From the NCBI GenBank assembly GCA_019415505.1, contig DXZC01000027.1, forward strand, positions 1-18,989: a stretch of DNA of 18,989 nucleotides, written 5' to 3'. How positions within the stretch are numbered: position 1 is the stretch's first letter; every line of letters begins with the position of its first letter. The translations under genes and the position numbers were made by a program. The DNA comes from Peptococcaceae bacterium. Lineage in GTDB: Bacteria > Bacillota > Dehalobacteriia > UBA7702. Positions 1-5,505 of the stretch are shown in pieces. The notes below the pieces were generated by a model. That model was not told where the DNA came from, did not search any database, and saw only the letters and a program-made list of their open reading frames with translations.

Positions 1-139
1 CTACGGCGCCGTCGGCCAGAGCCGCTCTGAGGACGTCCTGGTTTAAGTCTGCCCCTAAGACCGTATAGTTATAATGCTTTTTAATAGCTTTAGCTAGGGA
101 ACCGCCAATGAGCCCCAAGCCGATAACAGCAATTTTCAT
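1..139 (-). CDS. tyrA: Prephenate dehydrogenase TyrA, N-terminal 46 residues (cut by the window edge)
   Basis: The gene begins at the ATG at 139 and runs off the left end. The visible residues form a Rossmann dinucleotide-binding start: beta strand MKIAVIG, glycine-rich loop GLGLIGGSLA (residues 7-16), then a second strand ending in GADLN, where the acidic residue is expected to bind the NAD ribose. This pattern, and the position directly behind DAHP synthase, point to prephenate dehydrogenase, which oxidatively decarboxylates prephenate to 4-hydroxyphenylpyruvate on the way to tyrosine. The gap to aroF is 37 nt, with an AAAGGA ribosome binding site about 11 nt before the ATG and no terminator, so the two are probably cotranscribed and share the attenuator upstream of aroF. 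Other NAD(P) dehydrogenases with the same N-terminal fold cannot be fully excluded from 46 residues alone. Confidence 0.85.
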   Translation of the reverse strand, partial: MKIAVIGLGLIGGSLAKAIKKHYNYTVLGADLNQDVLRAALADGAV

Positions 140-176
140 GGTAATTCTATTCCTTTCCCGCTAATCCCGGTAATTC

Positions 177-1187
177 TTAACTTTCTGGGTGGATTACAGG
201 ATAGAGGGCGCGGATTTGCTCGGTCAGCTCCGCGAAGGCGGCGGGAGTGAGGGATTGGGGGCCGTCACAAAGGGCGTGAGCCGGATCATTATGAACTTCA
301 ATAATTAAACCGTCCGCTCCGGCGGCTACAGCTGCTAAGGACAGGGGTTTGACTAATCTAGCCATGCCCGCGGCGTGGCTGGGGTCTATGATAATGGGCA
401 AATGGGTCAGTTCCTTTAAGGCCGGTACAGCAGAGATATCCAGGGTGTTGCGGGTGTAAGTTTCAAAGGTGCGTATGCCCCGCTCACAGAGGATAACCTG
501 GGAATTGCCCCCGGCTAAAATGTATTCGGCGCTCATCAGTAATTCTTGCATAGTGCTGCTCAGTCCCCGTTTGAGCAAAATCGGTTTATCCAGCTTACCC
601 AGTTTCTTTAAGAGTTCAAAGTTTTGCATATTGCGAGCGCCGACCTGAATCACGTCAACATCCTCAAAATGCGGTAGCATGGCGGCGTCCATAATTTCTG
701 TAACAATGGGCATACCGGTGGCTTCCTTGGCTTTTAAAAGCAGCTTCAGCCCATCGGTGCCCAAGCCCTGGAAAGCATAGGGAGAGGTGCGGGGTTTGAA
801 AGCGCCGCCCCGCAATAAGGTAGCGCCGGCAGCTTTAACCGCTTTAGCTATACCGATAATCTGTTCTTCCGATTCCACGGAGCAGGGGCCGGCAATTATC
901 TGAAAATTGTTATGGCCGATTTTATTGCCCCCAACTTCCACCACCGTGTCTTTGGGGTGGAATTTACGGTTGGCGTTTTTGTAGGGTTCTTGAATACGTT
1001 TAACGTCCTCTACTATATCTAACCCGGTTAACAGGTCGGTATCCAGAGAGGTGGTGTCGCCAATCAGTCCCAAAATAGTTTGAAATTGGCCTTCGCTTAA
1101 ATGGGTTTCTAAGCCCTGGGATTTTAGCCATTGCACCAAATTGTCAATTTGCTGTTGGTCGGTGTGTTGTTTAAGCAGTAGAATCAT
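177..1187 (-). CDS. aroF: 3-deoxy-7-phosphoheptulonate (DAHP) synthase, type I-beta
   Basis: This 336-residue enzyme condenses phosphoenolpyruvate and erythrose 4-phosphate, the first step of the shikimate pathway. Residues 1 to about 70 form a ferredoxin-like N-terminal domain; in Thermotoga maritima DAHP synthase, of similar length, the equivalent domain mediates feedback inhibition by Tyr and Phe. The TIM barrel follows, with GPCSVES at 100-106 (metal-ligand Cys102), the KPRTSPYAFQG segment that binds phosphoenolpyruvate, LLKRG, and IIIDPSHAAG near the C-terminus (metal His). I chose the ATG at 1187 because an AGGAGG site lies 8 nt upstream. The frame stays open for 23 more codons, but that extension reads through an intrinsic terminator hairpin and is not plausible protein. 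The gene sits behind a Tyr/Phe leader-peptide attenuator and is followed by tyrA, so both transcription and enzyme activity are probably controlled by aromatic amino acids. Confidence 0.95.
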   Translation of the reverse strand: MILLLKQHTDQQQIDNLVQWLKSQGLETHLSEGQFQTILGLIGDTTSLDTDLLTGLDIVEDVKRIQEPYKNANRKFHPKDTVVEVGGNKIGHNNFQIIAGPCSVESEEQIIGIAKAVKAAGATLLRGGAFKPRTSPYAFQGLGTDGLKLLLKAKEATGMPIVTEIMDAAMLPHFEDVDVIQVGARNMQNFELLKKLGKLDKPILLKRGLSSTMQELLMSAEYILAGGNSQVILCERGIRTFETYTRNTLDISAVPALKELTHLPIIIDPSHAAGMARLVKPLSLAAVAAGADGLIIEVHNDPAHALCDGPQSLTPAAFAELTEQIRALYPVIHPES

Positions 1188-1224
1188 CTTATTTTCCTCC
1201 TGTTTTAGGTCTCTATCAACATAT

Positions 1225-1253
1225 AAAAAAGCCGCAGCGTGTTGCTGCGGCTT
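1225..1253 (-). terminator. Intrinsic terminator (attenuator) in the aroF leader
   Basis: Read on the minus strand, an 8-bp perfect GC-rich stem (GCCGCAGC paired with GCTGCGGC, 5-nt loop, extendable by two A-T pairs) is followed at once by six U residues. It lies between the leader peptide stop codon and the aroF ribosome binding site, 38 nt before the aroF ATG, so it would stop transcription before the structural gene. Its 5' arm and loop can instead pair with an upstream segment (see the attenuator entry). Confidence 0.92.
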
Positions 1254-1304
1254 CATAGTTGAAATTTATGAAAAACCAATTAAATCATTTTGCAGCTCAA
1301 CACG
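1238..1304 (-). promoter_or_regulatory. Antiterminator of the aroF attenuator
   Basis: On the minus strand, CGTGTTG-AG-CTGC (1304 to 1292) is complementary to GCAG-CAACACG (1248 to 1238). This gives 11 base pairs with a 2-nt AG bulge. The downstream arm is made of the 5' arm, loop and first base of the 3' arm of the terminator hairpin, so the two structures exclude each other. The upstream arm contains the last sense codon and the TGA stop of the leader peptide. A ribosome that finishes the leader would cover it and leave the terminator free. A ribosome stalled at the Tyr/Phe codons further upstream would let the antiterminator form. That is the classical logic of ribosome-mediated attenuation. 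A weaker hairpin (TTACC with GGTAA, within about 1309-1331) might act as a pause structure. Confidence 0.8.
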
Positions 1305-1380
1305 AATAAACCTTACCTTTAAAGTTGGTAAAGTAAAAATAAAAGTAGTCGTATTTTGCTGTGGCGGTAATTCCGGCCAT
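1297..1380 (-). CDS. Tyr/Phe-rich leader peptide of the aroF-tyrA operon (27 aa)
   Basis: A 27-codon reading frame starts at the ATG at 1380 and ends at the TGA at 1299-1297. The peptide begins MAGITATAKYDYFYFYF and ends TNFKGKVYSC. Nine of 27 residues are aromatic (five Tyr, four Phe), with seven of them in the eight-codon run YDYFYFYF, and there is no Trp. An AGGGAG ribosome binding site precedes the ATG by 7 nt, and a strong promoter lies about 35 nt further upstream. The peptide is followed by a terminator/antiterminator pair in front of DAHP synthase. By analogy with pheL, its translation, not its product, should be what matters: scarcity of Tyr- or Phe-tRNA stalls the ribosome and lets aroF and tyrA be transcribed. 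Amino acid biosynthesis in Bacillota is more often controlled by T-boxes. The assignment rests on sequence alone. Confidence 0.85.
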   Translation of the reverse strand: MAGITATAKYDYFYFYFTNFKGKVYSC

Positions 1381-1419
1381 GGTTTTTCTCCCTAAATAAA
1401 TTGATTTTTATTGCAATAA

Positions 1420-1448
1420 AGCATAGCACATATTTTTAATGCTGTAAA
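1420..1448 (-). promoter_or_regulatory. Promoter of the aroF leader
   Basis: On the minus strand, TTTACA (1448-1443), a 17-nt spacer and TATGCT (1425-1420) form a good sigma-A promoter. The TG two bases before TATGCT makes it an extended -10 element. Transcription would start near 1413, giving a short untranslated stretch before the leader peptide ATG at 1380. Confidence 0.8.
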
Positions 1449-1458
1449 GGTGTTTTTT

Positions 1459-2028
1459 TTAAATTTTTTCTCTAATCATGTCTAAAAACAATTTATGAAC
1501 GGTAAAATCCCTGGTTAACTCAGGGTGAAAGGACGTTGCCAGCATATTATCTTCTCGCGCCGCCACAATTTTATCCTCAACTTGGACCAGAATTTTTACC
1601 TTGTCGCCTACCGCGGTAATGTAGGGCGCTCTGATGAATACCAGGGGCACAGTTTTGCCGTTTAACGCGCCTTCAGCCTTAAAACTCGCCAGTTGGCGGC
1701 CATAGCCATTGCGCTTAACCTTGACGTCCATTACGTTGAGGCAGCTTTTTTCGTTGCCCTCAATATCCTTAGCCAGCAGGATTAGGCCGGCGCAAGTGCC
1801 GAAAACCGGCACGCCGCTTTTTATTATTTGTTGCAAGTCTGTAACCATATTTAGCTCTTGTAAAAGCCGGCTCATAACGGTACTTTCCCCGCCGGGCAGA
1901 ATTATGCCGTCAAAATTAGCCTTTAAGTCCTGGGCATTGCGTATCTCAGAGGCTGAAACCCCCAGGTTCCCCAGTATATCTATATGCTCTTGAAAGTCGC
2001 CTTGCAACGCTAAAACGCCTATATTCAT
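1459..2028 (-). CDS. pdxT: Pyridoxal 5'-phosphate synthase, glutaminase subunit PdxT
   Basis: This 189-residue class I glutamine amidotransferase releases ammonia from glutamine and channels it to PdxS for the synthesis of pyridoxal 5'-phosphate. The start MNIGVLALQGDFQEH is typical of the family. The catalytic triad is visible: Cys79 in FGTCAG, and His168 and Glu170 in SFHPEL. The GGES loop at 46-49 is the usual PdxT substrate-binding motif. Length matches the family (about 190-200). The ATG at 2028 lies one base after the pdxS stop codon at 2030, so the two are one operon and probably translationally coupled. I see no clear terminator between pdxT and the aroF leader promoter about 10 nt downstream, so some read-through into the aroF leader is possible. 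Confidence 0.96.
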   Translation of the reverse strand: MNIGVLALQGDFQEHIDILGNLGVSASEIRNAQDLKANFDGIILPGGESTVMSRLLQELNMVTDLQQIIKSGVPVFGTCAGLILLAKDIEGNEKSCLNVMDVKVKRNGYGRQLASFKAEGALNGKTVPLVFIRAPYITAVGDKVKILVQVEDKIVAAREDNMLATSFHPELTRDFTVHKLFLDMIREKI

Positions 2029-2029
2029 T

Positions 2030-2905
2030 TTATTGGCCCCGTTCCGCCATGAGAATATCTATTTCATTTTCATTAATTCCCACCATTGCCGCGCCTAAAT
2101 CCTCGGATAGCTTCGCTAAAATTTCTGGCTTGTCAAAATTGGTCACAGCCTGTACCATGGCCTGGGCCCGCTTTTCCGGATTGCCGGATTTAAATATGCC
2201 GGACCCCACAAAAACCCCTTCAGCCCCTAGTTGCATCATTAAAGCCGCGTCAGCCGGGGTGGCTATGCCCCCGGCGGCAAAGTTAACAACCGGTAATTTG
2301 CCGTTATCATGAACATAGAGTAAGAGGTCGTAGGGTACCGCCATGGCTTTGGCAGCTTCAAATAGTTCCTCTGGGGCAGTGTTTTGTATTTTTCTAATTT
2401 CCGACATTATCAGGCGCATATGGCGCACAGCCTGAACTACGTCGCCGGTGCCCGGTTCCCCCTTGGTCCGAATCATCGAGGCCCCCTCCTGTATACGTCG
2501 CAGGGCTTCACCTAAATTCCTGGCCCCGCAGACAAAGGGCGCCTTAAATTGGCTTTTATCAATATGGTAAATATCATCCGCCGGCGACAATACCTCGCTT
2601 TCATCAATATAGTCGATATTCAAGGCTTCCAAAATTTGCGCCTCAGCAAAGTGGCCAATGCGCACCTTGGCCATTACCGGAATGGTCACTGCCTCCTGTA
2701 TGCCCTTGATCATCTTGGGGTCGCTCATTCTGGACACACCGCCCACAGCCCGGATATCCGCCGGTATTCGTTCCAGCGCCATAACCGCGCAGGCTCCGGC
2801 AGCTTCGGCAATTCGGGCTTGCTCCGGGGTGGTAACATCCATTATAACGCCGCCCTTAAGCATTTGGGCGAGGTTTTTGTTCAATTCATACCTGTTTTCC
2901 GTCAT
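2030..2905 (-). CDS. pdxS: Pyridoxal 5'-phosphate synthase, synthase subunit PdxS
   Basis: This 291-residue TIM-barrel enzyme makes pyridoxal 5'-phosphate from ribose 5-phosphate, glyceraldehyde 3-phosphate and ammonia supplied by PdxT; the family assembles as a dodecamer. Highly conserved stretches are present: GGVIMDV with the catalytic Asp at 23, MAKVRIGH with the Schiff-base Lys at 80, the GARNLGEALRRI region with the second-site segment, the phosphate-binding TKGEPGTG loop, and NFAAGGIATPADAA. The ATG at 2905 has a GGGAGG site just upstream. It is the first gene of the pdxST operon and diverges from pdxR, the expected regulator. Nothing is unusual in the protein. Confidence 0.97.
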   Translation of the reverse strand: MTENRYELNKNLAQMLKGGVIMDVTTPEQARIAEAAGACAVMALERIPADIRAVGGVSRMSDPKMIKGIQEAVTIPVMAKVRIGHFAEAQILEALNIDYIDESEVLSPADDIYHIDKSQFKAPFVCGARNLGEALRRIQEGASMIRTKGEPGTGDVVQAVRHMRLIMSEIRKIQNTAPEELFEAAKAMAVPYDLLLYVHDNGKLPVVNFAAGGIATPADAALMMQLGAEGVFVGSGIFKSGNPEKRAQAMVQAVTNFDKPEILAKLSEDLGAAMVGINENEIDILMAERGQ

Positions 2906-2917
2906 GTTTTTCCTCCC

Positions 2918-2946
2918 TTGACAGCTATAATTTTACAGCCTATTAT
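2918..2946 (+). promoter_or_regulatory. Promoter of pdxR
   Basis: A consensus TTGACA (2918-2923), a 17-nt spacer and TATTAT (2941-2946) give a strong promoter firing rightward, with a start near 2953 and a leader of about 60 nt before the pdxR ATG. Its -10 box lies on the same bases as the -10 box of the pdxST promoter, and its -35 box falls inside the pdxST 5' untranslated region. Confidence 0.7.
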
Positions 2947-2948
2947 AG
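2925..2948. promoter_or_regulatory. Candidate regulator-binding site in the pdxST/pdxR promoter region
   Basis: A perfect 7-bp inverted repeat, CTATAAT (2925-2931) and ATTATAG (2942-2948), has its right arm on both -10 boxes. In addition, two similar blocks in direct orientation end in AGCC at 2940 and 2974, 34 bp apart (TTTTACAGCC and TTACAATAGCC). MocR-family regulators such as GabR use direct repeats about three helical turns apart, so either element could be where PdxR binds. This is inference from position and symmetry only, and A/T-rich promoters produce such repeats by chance. Confidence 0.35.
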
Positions 2949-2969
2949 TCTTAACTGATATTATTACAA
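2942..2969 (-). promoter_or_regulatory. Promoter of pdxST
   Basis: On the minus strand, TTGTAA (2969-2964), a 16-nt spacer and a consensus TATAAT (2947-2942) form a promoter directed at pdxS, with a start near 2935. It overlaps the pdxR promoter over most of the -10 region, so RNA polymerase probably cannot occupy both at once. Confidence 0.7.
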
Positions 2970-3012
2970 TAGCCAGTTTTAGAATATTTAATCATGCCAG
3001 ATTGGAGAAAAG

Positions 3013-4413
3013 ATGTTGACCTTAGAATTAGTACGCCAAAAAGAGCTCCCTCTTTACCAGCAGATTTACGAGGCCATAAAAAAGGATATTCTCAGCGGCG
3101 TCCTGGAGCCAAGGGAAAAATTGCCCTCCAAGCGTAAATTAGCTGCCGAACTCAGAGTCAGCCAAACCACAGTGGAAACGGCTTATAGTCAGTTAAAGGC
3201 AGAAGGCTATATCTACTCTCAAGCCAAAAGCGGGTATTACGTTGAACGGCTTCTGACCTCTTTCCCCGACTCCGAACCGGTTCAGGCCCCTATCGCCCAG
3301 GAAGCAAAAATTCGGAAATACCGTTACGATTTTCAAACCGGCGGCGTTATAATAGATTGTTTTCCCTTTTCCACCTGGGCTAAGCTCACCCGGGAGACTC
3401 TCAGTGAGGATAAGGATAAGCTTCTGTCCGCCACGCCCTCTAAAGGACTATACGAATTGCGCCGGGAAATCTGCCAACTGCTGCGCCGCAGCCGGGGGGT
3501 AGAGGTTCAGCCGGAACAGGTTATTGTCGGCGCGGGTTGGGAATACCTTTTAGGGTTAATCATTCAAATTTTGGGCCGTCATAAGGTTTATGGTATTGAG
3601 GATCCCGGCTATCCCAAGGCTTCACTTATTTTGGGTAAACTGGCGGAACAGCAGGTTTATTTGCCGGTAGACGCAGAAGGCGTGTCCCTTAATCACCTTG
3701 GCGGTTTCGGCCCGGAGGTAATCCATGTAACGCCGTCCCACCATTTCCCCTTGGGTATCGTTACCTCCGCCCGGCGGCGGGGTGAGCTGCTGCGCTGGGC
3801 GGAGCAAGGGGCGGGACGTTATATTATTGAGGATGACTATGATAGCGAGTTTAGACTTTACGGCCGGCCCATTCCCAGTATTTACGGTCTGGACCGGGGA
3901 GAGCACGTCATCTATATAAAGACTTTTACCCGCAGTTTAGCGCCGTCTTTGCGCTTAGCCTATATGGTCTTGCCACCCTCGCTCCTAAAAATCTACGACG
4001 AGGAGCTGTACTTTTACACCTCAACTGTCCCCCGGCTTGAGCAGCACGTTTTAGCCCGCTTTCTCAACGGCGGTTACTTGGAGCGTCATCTCAACCGGGT
4101 ACGCAATATCTACCGCAAAAACCGTAAAGCCTTTCTTGCCGTCATCAAGGGCAGCTCCTTAGCGGAAAGGATAACTGTTTTTCGGGACGACGGCGGCTCC
4201 CACCTATTACTGCAGGTCCAGGGTTTTAGTGAGGAGGAGTTAGTCAAAAAAGCTGCCCAGGCAGGCATAAATATTCTCGGCATATCATCTTATTATAAAG
4301 GGGAAATACCACCACGGTATCGCAACGCCGTGGTGGTAGGTTATTCGGGTTTTACCGAAGCTGAACTGCCTTTAGCGGCGGCAGAATTGTTAAAGGCTTG
4401 GGGTCAGGGTTAA
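3013..4413 (+). CDS. pdxR: MocR-family transcriptional regulator PdxR (GntR helix-turn-helix fused to aminotransferase-like domain)
   Basis: The protein has 466 residues. Residues 1 to about 75 are a GntR-type winged helix (LYQQIYEAIKKDILSG, LPSKRKLAAELRVSQTTVETAYSQL). From about 110 to the end is a fold-type I aminotransferase-like domain with the MocR motifs GIEDPGYP, IIEDDYDSEFRL and LRLAYMVLP. Family members sense PLP and control pdxST, and divergence from pdxS supports that role. The ATG at 3013 has a GGAG site 6 nt upstream. One oddity: the motif usually written TFSKSL, whose Lys forms the Schiff base with PLP, reads TFTRSL here, with Arg307 in the Lys position; the nearest lysine is Lys303. 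PLP may therefore be bound non-covalently, or through another residue, or a different ligand is sensed. The gene ends inside the stop codon of the convergent ZIP transporter. Confidence 0.88.
   Translation: MLTLELVRQKELPLYQQIYEAIKKDILSGVLEPREKLPSKRKLAAELRVSQTTVETAYSQLKAEGYIYSQAKSGYYVERLLTSFPDSEPVQAPIAQEAKIRKYRYDFQTGGVIIDCFPFSTWAKLTRETLSEDKDKLLSATPSKGLYELRREICQLLRRSRGVEVQPEQVIVGAGWEYLLGLIIQILGRHKVYGIEDPGYPKASLILGKLAEQQVYLPVDAEGVSLNHLGGFGPEVIHVTPSHHFPLGIVTSARRRGELLRWAEQGAGRYIIEDDYDSEFRLYGRPIPSIYGLDRGEHVIYIKTFTRSLAPSLRLAYMVLPPSLLKIYDEELYFYTSTVPRLEQHVLARFLNGGYLERHLNRVRNIYRKNRKAFLAVIKGSSLAERITVFRDDGGSHLLLQVQGFSEEELVKKAAQAGINILGISSYYKGEIPPRYRNAVVVGYSGFTEAELPLAAAELLKAWGQG
4307..4338. repeat. Perfect 11-bp inverted repeat inside the 3' end of pdxR
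   Basis: TACCACCACGG (4307-4317) and CCGTGGTGGTA (4328-4338) are perfectly complementary around a 10-nt loop, within codons near the end of pdxR. No U-run follows on either strand, so it is not a standard intrinsic terminator. It sits about 70 bp before the point where pdxR and the ZIP gene run into each other, and might influence converging transcription or mRNA stability. It may also be a by-product of the coding sequence. Confidence 0.6.
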
Positions 4414-5204
4414 CCCAGCCAGAGGTCGAGAAACATCATTATGGCAAAGCCTAACATCGATAATGAGGCTACCAGTTTTTTATTGCCGTCGGAATGAGCC
4501 TCGGGAATTATTTCCGCAAATACCACATACACCATAGCGCCGGCGGCGAAAGAGAGCATATAAGGGAGTATGGAGGACACTACTACTGTGAGTACCGCGC
4601 CGACAACGGCGGAAATAGTTTCCACAAAGGAGGACATTTGACTGTAAACAAAGGCCCGCTTGGCGGATAGTCCATCCCGCCGTAAGGGCAAAGCAGTGGC
4701 CGCGCCTTCCGGGAAGTTTTGAATGCCAATGCCAAAGGCCAGGGCTAAGGCGGCAATCAAGGTATCGCCGTTTACCGCCGCGCCAATGGCCACGCCAATA
4801 GCTAGACCTTCCGGTATATTGTGCATGGTAATGGCGAAGATCAGCAGGGTATTGTTGCCAAAATGCCGGTGCAGCCTTTCTCCCCACTTACTGTTTTTAT
4901 GGTTGACGGGAAAGACCTTATCAGCAAAAAGCAGAAAGACAACGCCGATAATAAAACCGGACATAGTTGGTATTAGAGGGTTTAGGCCAATCTTTTCAGC
5001 GTATGCCAGGGAGGGGTTAAGTAGGGAGAAGAATGACGCCGCCATCATGATGCCGCCGGCTAAACCCAGAAAACCGTTCATTATTTTGGCGTTGACATTC
5101 CGGAAAGGGAAAACCATAGCCGCGCCAACAGTCGCCGGTATCCAGGCCAAGAAGCCAGCTAAGAAACCTTGTAAAGGCGTTGGGAGTGATAGGAACCAAC
5201 TCAT
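4410..5204 (-). CDS. ZIP-family divalent metal transporter (ZupT/GufA-like)
   Basis: This 264-residue integral membrane protein has about eight predicted hydrophobic helices. The metal-site signatures of the ZIP family are visible: HNIPEGLAIGVAIG in the fourth helix and QNFPEGAATALPLR in the fifth, followed by SSFVETISAVVGA and a C-terminal FAEIIPEAH segment. ZIP proteins move zinc, iron or manganese into the cytosol; the substrate cannot be read from the sequence. The hydrophilic loop after helix three (NHKNSKWGERLHRHFGNN) is short and contains two His. The ATG at 5204 has GAGG 7 nt upstream. The stop codon overlaps the pdxR stop codon in the shared palindrome TTAA at 4410-4413, so the two transcripts converge with no terminator between them. 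A tiny upstream reading frame ends in an ATGA overlap with the start. Confidence 0.88.
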   Translation of the reverse strand: MSWFLSLPTPLQGFLAGFLAWIPATVGAAMVFPFRNVNAKIMNGFLGLAGGIMMAASFFSLLNPSLAYAEKIGLNPLIPTMSGFIIGVVFLLFADKVFPVNHKNSKWGERLHRHFGNNTLLIFAITMHNIPEGLAIGVAIGAAVNGDTLIAALALAFGIGIQNFPEGAATALPLRRDGLSAKRAFVYSQMSSFVETISAVVGAVLTVVVSSILPYMLSFAAGAMVYVVFAEIIPEAHSDGNKKLVASLSMLGFAIMMFLDLWLG

Positions 5205-5441
5205 AAAAAGACCTCGTTTCCGATGTATTCTTCTGCCATGTTATGCTGGGCCGCCTCTTTTGGTGTATGTCCTGGCAAGGGGTAGCTTCTGTACGCTCAG
5301 GGACAAGTTGGCCGGGGCTGCCGGGGTGAAGCGCGTTAATCTTTGTAGGTCCTAAATATGAGACAGTGAGGCTCAAACTATTTAAATAAATAACTTGTTT
5401 CCCGGTTTTTGAATTTTTTATCTATTTATGTTATAAAGATG
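5205..5441. other. Spacer between the ZIP transporter and the his promoter, no recognised gene
   Basis: The part next to the ZIP gene (5205 to about 5345) is GC-rich like coding DNA, and the part beyond it is A/T-rich. It holds a 7-nt direct repeat GCCGGGG (5311-5317 and 5320-5326). On the minus strand, a 12-residue frame MAEEYIGNEVFL starts at 5239 and ends in an ATGA overlap with the ZIP start. The same frame is open without a start codon back to 5296 (reading SYPLPGHTPKEAAQHN before the Met). It could be the decayed end of a gene or part of the ZIP leader. I do not recognise it, and I find no riboswitch or T-box I can support. Confidence 0.4.
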
Positions 5442-5471
5442 TTGATTTTTTGCTATTTACCGTGGTATAAT
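5442..5471 (+). promoter_or_regulatory. Promoter of the his operon
   Basis: TTGATT (5442-5447), an 18-nt spacer and a consensus TATAAT (5466-5471) with a preceding TGG (extended -10) form a strong promoter. Transcription should start near 5478, only about 28 nt before the hisZ ATG. That leaves no room for a T-box, leader peptide or attenuator, so any control would have to act on initiation. Confidence 0.8.
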
Positions 5472-5505
5472 TTTTTAATATATGAACTAGAAAGGGAAAT
5501 ACGTC

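Noticed and set aside
1188..1256. Upstream in-frame extension of aroF (23 codons)
   Set aside because: It would translate through the intrinsic terminator hairpin and U-tract; the AGGAGG site and family start fit the ATG at 1187.
5323..5335. GGGGTGAAGCGCG, resembling the T-box sequence upstream of the his operon
   Set aside because: It misses several conserved T-box bases, no following terminator is present, and the good his promoter lies downstream of it at 5442-5471, so it would not be in the his transcript.
4723..5355. Long plus-strand reading frame opposite the ZIP gene (210 codons)
   Set aside because: It is mostly the complement of the ZIP coding sequence, has low-complexity Lys/Pro/Arg composition and no recognisable domain or clear ribosome binding site.
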